DNA of 32,084 bases from Chromera velia (taxonomy: Eukaryota > Sar > Chromeraceae). A program made the position numbers and the translations under genes. Every line of letters begins with the position of its first letter. The stretch's first letter is position 1. Location of the stretch: positions 733 to 32,816 of the forward strand of contig JAHBMJ010004644.1 of assembly GCA_018398765.1 (NCBI GenBank). Direction: 5' to 3'. This document shows positions 1-9,753 of this stretch, in pieces. The notes beneath the pieces were generated by a model, which did not search any database, had not been told where the DNA came from, and was given only the letters and a program-made list of their open reading frames with translations.

Positions 1-47
1 CACCCACCCACCCACCCACCCACCCTTCGACATCCTTTGCCTTGCAG

Positions 48-238
48 GGATGTCGTCTCTTCTTCTTCGGGACGTCCTCGACTCGGATCCCCTCGGAGAC
101 CTGTTGGTTGTCCTTAACTGGAGGCCTGCATGCATGCACATATGTACACACAGATCGAGAGCTGGGCGGATGGATGGCAATATAGAAAAGAAATCGTATA
201 GGAAAAAGGCGCAATCATTCTTGCTTTGTTCTGGTTAA
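48..238 (+). CDS. 3' exon of an unidentified plus-strand gene (partial)
   Basis: A pyrimidine-rich stretch ending cttgcag gives an acceptor at 45-47. From 48 the frame GG|ATG TCG TCT stays open to a TAA at 236-238. The first part (LLLRDVLDSDPLGDLL) has an amphipathic, protein-like composition; after about residue 25 it becomes low quality, so the real coding part may instead stop at a donor such as CTGTTG|gttgtcc near 109. The start lies outside the window, upstream of a CCCA repeat that fills the intron end. No family recognised. It would converge tail-to-tail with the minus-strand gene ending at 235. Confidence 0.35.
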
Positions 239-1593
239 TCAGATATTTCTGGCAGAGTTTGGCACAAGAAAGACAGGCCCATGGAAACAAATAACGACAT
301 CCTCGTGAGAAGAGAGATCCCTAGGATAAGTAAGTCTGTTTCTCTGCATGTCCTCAAGGGTCAGTCAGCACAGTTCTTTCTCTCTTGCACCCCAGACCCT
401 AAGCAAACAAACCACTTTCTTTCACAATGCAGTGGCAGGCAGTTGAAGTCAAAGGACTTACTTACATGCAGCTGTGGAAGGTGCGTGGGCGTTTTGTTGG
501 TTGAGTTATGCGCCAGTCGTGTCGTCGGTTGTTGGCGAATTGAGAGGGCACGAAGTTCATGTGCGGGGATGTCAGTAGGAATGGAGAGGGGGAGAAGGCA
601 AAGCAAAGAGGAAAGGAAGGGAAAAGCTTTGTCTACAAGGGGGAAGAAACATGCTCTTACTCTTCATTTCTCAAGCATCTCAGGAGGGGAACAAGGCATT
701 CTCTTCTGTGAAAAACTTGCAGGGAAGATCAACATGAAAACAAATCAATTTGTGAAAACGCAAAGGACGCACAACTCCCAGTGCCGTTCCCCCAAGAGGG
801 TCTGCCAACGGATTCATTTTTTCTCAAGTCGCGCGTAGATATTCCCATACCTATCGCAGCCCTCTCTTTTTACCACCCACTGACGGCTCCGAAAAGCGAT
901 TCAAATCTCTCTTACCCCCCCAAAAGAAAGAGCAAATCAAAAGGTAAGTACACGAAGGGCGTTTGAACTCACAAGGAGTCGCAGGGGGGTTCGCTGCAGG
1001 CATTGGGGGATATGCAAACAGACACAATTCCTTCAAGGATTATTTTGATCACCAAAGAACATGCAAGCAAACACAAACAGCTTTCCGGACCGGGCTCCAG
1101 CTAAAATGGATGCAATGAGGGATTTTCCTCGTCAAACCGTATCAGAGTGACCTCCAACAGACTGGGAGACTTATCAACGCACAAGCAAACAGCTGGGGAC
1201 CCACCTCAAATCGCACCGGAATGTCTCAAATATGCTGCAGAAAAAGACACACACAGGAGAAGCACGCCCTGTTTTGCACGAACAATACAGTTCTAAGCAG
1301 AAAAACAAATAGGAGGGACGAGAACCGGGCAAGGGAGACTGCAAGAGAGAAGATACGAGGAAGAAGGGTGAGACAGACGGACCGATGAATGAAGAACTGA
1401 CTTCTTGAAACAGGGTTCGAAAAACAATGAGACAGAGTGGAACCAGGCAAAGCAGCATGAAACAAACAGTAGTGCAACATTTCTGTGATGCACCTGTAGG
1501 AAAAGACATCGCAAAAGCCATCATTCTCGAGGGAAAAGGATGGCATGATGATTTGTCTAGGGGGACAAGGAAGGAACCAAAAATTTTTGCAGG
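235..1593 (-). CDS. Gene A 3' microexons and terminal exon
   Basis: Candidate exons 1593-1567 (weak), 1493-1464, 1234-1205, 1161-1138, 993-973, 705-661, 471-466 (6 nt) and 343-235. Joined in phase 2 they give a Leu/Cys-rich helical segment with pieces CITEMLHYC, IFETFRCDL, LLEVTLI, EPPCDS, RECLVPLLRCLRNE and then ETDLLILGISLLTRMSLF, ending PEISD and TAA at 235-237. The pattern suggests antiparallel helical (ARM/HEAT-like) repeats, but no family is assigned. Strong sites: acceptor tgtctttttctgcag at 1235, acceptor gtttttcacag at 706 with donor GA|gtaaga, donor TT|gtgagt at 972, donor AT|gtaagtaa at 465. The terminal exon's acceptor (gaggacatgcag) is weaker. Confidence 0.5.
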
Positions 1594-3430
1594 CTGGTCG
1601 AAAGAAAGAAAGAGAGAAAGAAAGAAAGAAAGAAAGAAAGAAAAGAAAGAAAGAAGGAAAGAAAGGTGCTTCTCGAGAAAGGAAGGCAGCTAGCTGTCTG
1701 TCTCTCTTCTGTACTCGATCTGCTTGTCCCTCCCTTTAGATTCACTTTCTGATCGACTCTCTGACTCATGCACTCACTGTCCAGGGCACCCTTCGAGGAT
1801 CTCTGTCACCTCCTCAGCAGATGTCACTCCAATCCTGCATTCATACATGCATGCATGCGCAGGTGCATATGCATGGAAGTTTCAAAGCACTCCCAAACAT
1901 TAATTCACTGTGCGTAGACCTACCAATGTCAGTTGATCTTTCAATCTGCCTGTGCGAACAACGTGATTCCGAGTGAAGGGCGGAGAAAAGGAGACTTTGG
2001 TCAGACCGACAAGACAGCAGCTCTACCACCCATCCCAACGGACTCTTTCAGCAGATCCTCCTCCTCAGCTTCACTCGTTGTTTGCATCCGATTTCTGCAC
2101 AAAGATGGAGGTAACCGGATTTGCGGGGCGGGAAGAAGAGGGGCAAAACTATATAAACAGAAGAATTGGAATTGCTTCCTGTCGCTTAAGTAGAGGAGAC
2201 AAATCGACGGCGGCGCGTGACGGACTTGCTGCATTACAGAATTTCAGTTTCTTCTTTTTATCTCGAAAAAGCAGTCGTATCTTCTATGGACTGTCAATGA
2301 AAGTACGGGACCGCGAGACCTCCAGAAGTGCAAAGAATACGTCGTCAGTTTTCCTCTAAGGACGAAAGAAATTCATCAGAAGCAGGCAAAAAGCGACTTC
2401 GTGAGATTAGAGCGTGACAACCATCCACCAGAATGGGTGTGACTTATAGGATATGCAAACATAATGCACAGAGACTGCTTCTCGACTGTATACCGAGGTG
2501 CACTTTAATCGAGTCTGACTTGATTTCTTCTTGTTTCTGCTCGTTGAAATTGAGAAAGAAACGGGAGATGTAGAACTCCGCAGGGTCTCTGCAAAAAGAG
2601 CAGATTTTATTGTTTGAAAAAGAAATATTTTATCTTTGCCTCCACAAGCTGCTTTTCTACAGAACGCCGCAGACGTCGCCGAAAGAGGAAGAAAAAAGAA
2701 TATTCCTTCACTGAGGCCGCACCATTTTTTCCACTTAGACTCCCGAGACTGACTGAAATAAATGTCATTTGGATCATTTCTTTGAATCTTTGAGATGGTT
2801 GTCAAAATCTTCTGCAGCCCCCCTTTCCACACACGCTGACATGAAAGATTCAACAAAATCTACTGAGAACAGATCGATGCATGGTGTTCCTGCATGCCAA
2901 TCAAATTTTTATTCGCTTTCAACCGCCAACTGACACATTCTTTGCCTTCAGGTCCTCAGGGCTGATCTCCATCGCCACAAAGTCCTCCGGTTTCAGGTCC
3001 AATCGGGCGATCTGGTCGTCACTCAGAACCTGCTCACTGTACCCTGCACGCCTCCACCCAGAGATCGCCAGAGGCCTACCCTTCCTGCACAGACAGAATT
3101 GACGTGTCGCACTCGTGCACATCTACGGAAATCTAGGAAGGAAGGAGATTTGGATCAGTCCTTCTGGAGATCGGTCACATGCATCGCTGTAGTCCCATCC
3201 CCCCCCCCTAAGGCTAACAGGCTAGCCACACCTCTCTGCACTAGGCAGCAAGGGCCAGGCAGGTCTGCATGCGCATGCCTTTGGAGACAACGAACTTCTC
3301 CTGAAGGAAGATGCTGTGTGAAAAGACCATCCTCGAAGTTCAGACTGACCCGCTTTCTCCCCGTCCCGCCACCTGGCCACTGTTCCGCAGCATCGTCGAG
3401 AGGTACCTCCTGTAGAACCCTCGAGGGTCT

Positions 3431-3475
<45 letters not shown>

Positions 3476-5862
3476 AAGCAAACCATGCACAAGACACGGC
3501 ATTGTACTCGCTGTGGCTGTCACGCGCAGATTCACTGTCCCTTGACAATTTGCCCTTCCTGTCGCTGTCAACAACACACTGTCGTCGCGTGAGCGCCCGC
3601 AAGAAAGAGAGGGAGAGAAAAGAAGAGAGAGAGAGAGAGAGCAGCAGAGGAAATTGAAGCCGGGAGGGAGGAAGGGAGGAGTGGAAAGAGCTTCCAAGAG
3701 AGAGAGAATGAAGTGGGAGGCAAAAAGCACCACTGGTAATAGAGCGCCATTTCATCTTCAAGACTCTGTGCTATTCCGCTAATCCCCTTCTTGTCAAGTT
3801 TCCTGTCCTTTTCCCCGTGTGACCGTTTTTGATTTGGAAGAGTTGCTGACTCCTCCAACTTTCTCTCTGGCTTTCTACTCACATGCCCAGGTGTCGAAGC
3901 TGTCCTGGAAGAAGTCTCGTCTTCTGGAGCTTCCGGGGAGTGAGTCCTACTCTTGCAAACCCATCCCTGACGTCCGCCCAATCAGGGGGGATCCCCGCAC
4001 CCTCCCACGTCCGCCTTCGGACCCTGTCGAGACGGAGCTCTTCGACTTGTGCCAGGGCACTGCATAAGTAATCGGTACATTCAGGGGGGATTCGTAAGGA
4101 TGGTATTTCACTCTGTGGAGGGGTTTGAAGTGTTTTGCTGTGCTTGACCTAGCTGACATACATCCAGATGCACGAAGACGCACGAGGCCAAGAGAAAGAG
4201 TTTGTCCTCATTACAGGAACAATATGCGGAGCTTGCCTTCATTTTCCGAAGCGCAAATATTCGTACCTGCGTGTGGCGACTTCGTCTGCGAGGAGGTTGT
4301 AGAAATTCTCGATTTTTGTCTGCATCTCTCCTTCTTGCTGTAGAAAGCTCAGAAAGCTTCCCCTTCCTCTCCTGATCGACTTTCTTCTGGTTCTTGTTCT
4401 TGTTCTGGTTCTGGTCCTTGTGACTGCATGCTGCTGAAAAAATCCGGGTTGCTTTAGACCGCTGCACAGAGATTGACAGACACTTTGAGAGCTAGTCGTA
4501 TGTATTGCCGGGCTGCGTTTTTCTTTCTTTTGCGTGAAAAGGAAGGGCAAGTGAGTAAAATGGGCAAAAGAGCCGTGAAGATTTCGCTGTACACGTGTCT
4601 CTCTGTGCCTCTCTGTCTGAAGCCAAGCCACCCATCCACCCACCCACCCACCCACCCATCTTCGGAGAGGGTCTCCAAATCTTTCGGGGTCATATACCGG
4701 GCGTAAAGGTCTGCGGGTCCAATCCCGGAGTCTGCCAATTTTGCCATGAGGGAAATTGGAAAGCTGAATTCATCTGTGTTCAGCTTTTCGAATCCCTTTT
4801 GCACGGTCTCGCGGTTCTCTGCATGGAACTCTGGACTGCAAAAGAAAGGGAAGCGAGGCAGAATGAGGAGTTAAGGAAAGAGGCAGAGAGGGGAGAAGAA
4901 AAAGAGGAAAACAAGGAACGAAGAAGAAGAAGAAGTATAAGACGAAGAAGAAGCAGAAGAGAAATGCGAAGAAAAGAAAGCAAGAGTCTAGGTGAAAAAT
5001 CGCACACGTTCCAACATGATTCAGTCTTGCAGAACAGTCTCAGAACTGCCGCCAGCCTTTCTTGTCAGCTGCGTTTGAATGGTTTGTGCTTTCGGTTTCG
5101 TGTCTTTACAGGATCACTTCTTGCCTGCAGTAGACTTCAACGCCAGCTTACAGCGACTTTCTGCACTCCCACGCAATGACCATGCTAATTCCCCTCCGTC
5201 AGGGCCTCACAGGACTATCTCAACACATCGAAACAGATTTCTCGAAAACAGATGCGTCACAGACCTCTGTGTCTCTCTTTGTGCTTCAAAGCTTTTCGTG
5301 TCCCACTTCTGAAAACTGACTCGTGAAGTTTGCGGATTCCGTTTTTGGCCTTTGCTTGTTGAGCAATAAAGGAATAAAATTTTGTGGGATCTCTGCATCC
5401 ACGCAAGGCGTAACGACAGAAACGGAATTACTACTCGTCGAGCTTTATCATTCCAAATGCCACTTCAAAGATGAAAAAAACAAGCGCGGTACAGACCACA
5501 CGACAAAGTCAATGAATGAATGCAGGTCTGTTTGAAGCAGGCAGCAAAAGGAAAAGGGCTCGAGTGGAAACAAGGGAAGGGACCTACTGCACGACTTCTA
5601 CTCTAAATGGCTGACAGGTGAAGTCGGTTCAGTTCTGCAGGAGCAAGGTGTCGTTCTGATATGTCCGGGGCACCAATTTTGGCGTCTCTGAACTCTCTGA
5701 GGTCGAACTCCACCGTCTCCACTGGCACCGACTGAGAAGCATCTGGGAGGGGAGTGCTGCAAGCACACAGACAGACGCACAGACAGAGGGAGCAGAAGGC
5801 ACGTGGAATTAAGGGCATCGTCAAGTGCGGGAGGGACAAAAACATTGAGATCGGCAGCAAAG

Positions 5863-5901
<39 letters not shown>

Positions 5902-8900
5902 GAGAGAGAGAGAGAGAGAGATACAGAGAGAGAGAGAGAGAGAGAGAGAAGACCCGGCCACATGAATGCGGTCCTTGCTCGGAGTAAAATGAGGGCACCT
6001 GAAGGAATAAGCACAATTTGGGTCGAATCGAACAGAATTCGTTTTGACGGATGTACTGCTGTTTACCTTGAGTTATTACAGATTGAAAGACTGACTCACC
6101 TGCTGTCCTGCCTACTCCACAGCTGTTTCCTCTCCGCATTGTGCTCTTTGATCACAGCCTTATACACCGTGTGCTGATCCCTGCAGTTGTATGGACAGAA
6201 AGAAAAAGCACGAAGAAAACGGAACTTCCGAGTTCATTGGAACAGGATTCACACGCATTGTCCTGCTCTCTCAATCTTCCGACACCAAAACAAGAAAATG
6301 AAACGAGGAAAGAAGGGAAGCACTTCATCTCGCTATGATTATGCAGTTCGAACTGTAATCACCTCTCTTTCCGTTCTGGCATGTCATCATTGCAATAGAA
6401 TACAAAGAAATTCAACGAAGCAGTGACAAGACCAGAGCACCAATGAAGGAGCAAACCAGATGGATGTGACAGAACTGACAGTCCGTCTCGTTGCAGCTCC
6501 GTCGGAGTAGCGTGTAAGCTCACAAGTGCGTCTGCTGTGACTCCACTCTGGAGAAGTTTTGTTCGGAGAACTGCACTCTCTACGCCCATCCTTGCCAAAG
6601 TGGCATCGGATCGAGCTAAGGCTTCTGCTCGTCTTGCGTTCTCTTCTTCTGTGCTTACGCTGGTGCTCGGAGTCGCAGCTGCGTCGGAAGGATGAGCTGC
6701 CTCATCTGCGGCTCTTTCGGCCTCGTCAGATTCAACGGCCAAAATCTCTGCCGTCTTCTCGGCCTCGCGTGCCGCAGCATTCTGAGCCTTGGCTGCTTTC
6801 ATCGCTGCGACCTTCGCTGTCCTTGCTTCATCTGCGGCTTTCTTCTTTGCTGTGGCGACTGCTGCAGCGGCAGAAGCATGCTCTCCCTGCGCGGCGGTCG
6901 CTGCTTCTGCCGCTTTCCTTGCGGCCGAGTGGGCGTCTTTGGCCTCCTTCTGTGCTTGCCCTGCAGCATCGAAAGCTGCCATGACATCTCCTTTTTTTGT
7001 GCTCATTTGCTCAAAAGAGACACCACCCCCAATTGAATTGCCGTCAGATGAAGGAAGCTTGTTAACATCATGTGCTTCTGATACAGAAGAAGCAGAGGAA
7101 GAGGAGGAAGGATCCATGCCAAACCAAAGGGCGAGGGTCTGCGTGACCATCCGAAAAGGCACCAAAAAAGGTGGGACAGAGCTGGAAAGCTCAGACGCTG
7201 CTTTCTTCGGTTGTGTGGGGGGAGTGGCTTGGGAAGGGAACTTCTTTCCAATGTCATGATGGGGAGTTTTTAGGGATGGCACTTGGTCAACAACGAACGC
7301 TGAGGGCACCCTCCAGGCTTGCCCTTTGGTATTGTTGCGTTTGTCAAAAATCCTCCTGGCATCAGGTGGTCTCTTCCCTCTCTTTGTTGGACGAGGAGTC
7401 TGATGATGTGGTTTCAAATGGATTTGATCGGAGGATTGCAACAGACTGACAGAATCAGGGAGCAAGATGCCGAGATCCTCGAAGGATCGAGCCCACACCG
7501 CCTGTGCTGCCCTTGCAGCAGCATCAAAGCCAGATTTATGCATCGTGTACAAGCGTTCGTCTTCTTTTGCAGAGAAGAATCTAGGTGCCAAACAGCGAGT
7601 TGCACAGAGCTCGAAGGAGCCGCATGTCGACTGAAATGGGGCCTCTTCCTCCTCTTGTTCTTCAGCACTGGAAACTGTTCCTGAAGGCATCTTTCGACCT
7701 GTCAACTCACACGGTTCTTCATCAAATCGCCTTCCCGAGACCTTCAGTCTCGTGAGGTAATCACAAACATCGTCACACTGGGGGAGGCGCCAGTCCTCGC
7801 ATGGGAGGGTCTGGGAGAAGAGACCGGAGGAATCTGCAGACATGGGCGCTCGGCAGCTTTTTGAATGCGTTTCGGGGTGTATGTCCAGTACTGGTCCGGC
7901 GACGTTCTCAGGATTGCACCCCTGTTGCCCACATCTTCGAAAGTCTTTGCACTTCATTCTCCACGGCCTGTAGATCGGAGGACCCTCAACGTCTCTATTT
8001 TGGATCCAAATTTGGCATTCTGCTGAGTACTGGGATGTACAGAATAGGGGGGTGTAGGTGCAAGGGACCTCCGCCTCGCAAAACGACAGGGGGAACGATT
8101 CGCTCCGTTCCATCTCCAGAACTTTGTTGGCAAGGAGCTGAGCCTCCCATGGTGTCCGTGCGAGTTTCACCTCTCGTACTTTTCGGCATCTGCAAAGGGG
8201 TATTTTGAACAGCGAAAAAAAAAGGTTTGAATGCAGACAGTAAAAAACAGGCTAAACCACAATGAATCAATTTACAGAGAGACAATTTTAAAAACACTTG
8301 TACACAGAATTTAAATAGGAGGTTCGATCAATCTGAGCAGAGGAGCCCTGAGGCATTATGATGTTTTGAACATAGAGGGTGCATGCGGCACAGAAATCCG
8401 TTGAAGTTGAGCGATCTACCTGTCGAAACAGCTGCGCCTCTTCTCAAACTCTTCGCATGGTTTGATAACAGTGGGGGAAGTGGAGCCGTCCACCGGAATT
8501 GCCCGAATTGGGCACTTTTTTGCAGGATTGGAAGGCTTGGCGGTCAGCAGGTCAGCAACGCTGGCGGTCAACCGTCCCTCCCGTACTTTTTTGTCTTTCG
8601 TCAGTCTGCGCGATCAGAACACAACGTGAAGGGTGTCCGTTCAACAAGAGTGACGGATAATGTTTGGGGTCTTTCAGGATTGACGCCCTTCCTCCCTAAA
8701 AACTCGATGTTTCAGACAATGCAGGGTTGAGGCCGAGGCGAAAAAAGGCCGAAAAAGGTCGACTGGCAATGCGTCAATGTCGTAAGAGAGTAGCGACACA
8801 ATTCGGAAATGAGACGGGAAGCGATAAAAGGAAGAGATCAATGCGACAAAACGACACATTCACACGTCACTGTTGACTGACGGTCGACAGAAGCTGCAAG

Positions 8901-9722
8901 TGTAAGATAGAAATGCAGGCAGAAGAACAGAGGACCGACAATTAAAGATTTGCACATTGATTTGCATATGAAGCCAATGAGCTGAAGCGAGTGAGATGCG
9001 AGAGAACAGAGGCGAAGCTGGATTTGGATGAGAGCCTGGTCAGTATTGCGTAGGGAGATGAGCTGGGAGCCAATTCTGCTGTGTGGATGAGGGACTTCTT
9101 CCCTTTGAAAGACAAACGAGAGAAATTTTTGAAAGGTTGGAGCATGAAAACCTGTCCGGAAAGGCGTCTTACTCGTCACAGTCCCTGCACGGAGAGGAAC
9201 AGCAAGCGGACAAAAGGGAAGAGGTCGTGTGTCACCGTGAATCACCATGCATTACACATAAAGTTTCACACGAGAAAGATAAATCGACTGACTCGAACTC
9301 CTCGGCGGTCTCCGCGTGGGTGCTGCAAATTGGCGTCCAAAGGTACAAGGGGAGCGAGGGTGTGTGTGAGTATTCGAGTCAGTCGTCACCATTTCGTCTG
9401 CGGATACTCGAAAAGGGAACATGACGCATTTTGGCCAGGACTTACAAGAGAGTGCACGGGAAGTTCCTGCACGGAAAGCAACACAGGAAAAAAACGCAAA
9501 TTCAAATTTCAACCTTCTGCAAGTCTCTATGCATTCAGCAGTTCTCCGAAGAACCGGTCACTCCTTTTTTTCCTTCAGACAAGCTTGCCCTGTAGGGTCT
9601 GCTCGACCAAGTCGTGAGTTCATCGATTTTGTCTTTTCCGATGTTCAATGCGAGCGTTCACACTTGTGGGCGTGTGCATATTCGGGAGTATATGTGCGTA
9701 CAAATTCGTGTAAATGTATTCA

Positions 9723-9753
<31 letters not shown>

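Noticed and set aside
1321..1360. Exon after the strong acceptor ctctcttgcag (minus strand, about 1272-1352)
   Set aside because: In the phase-2 frame it has no donor before TAG. It is open in phase 0 into the 1234-1205 exon, so intron retention is possible, but it does not fit the main chain.
2407..2856. 149-residue open frame on the minus strand
   Set aside because: It runs in a different phase from the good exon at 2588-2520 inside it; most of it is intron-like. The AT-rich translation has no motif.
3155..3761. Overlapping minus-strand frames with CVCVCVCV
   Set aside because: They read through the CA repeat and lie in an intron of gene A.
5598..6177. Open frames on both strands across the AT/GA microsatellite
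   Set aside because: Over most of their length they only translate the repeat (YIYIYI, RERERE, LSLSLS). Only the 5756-5616 minus-strand part has coding character and splice sites.
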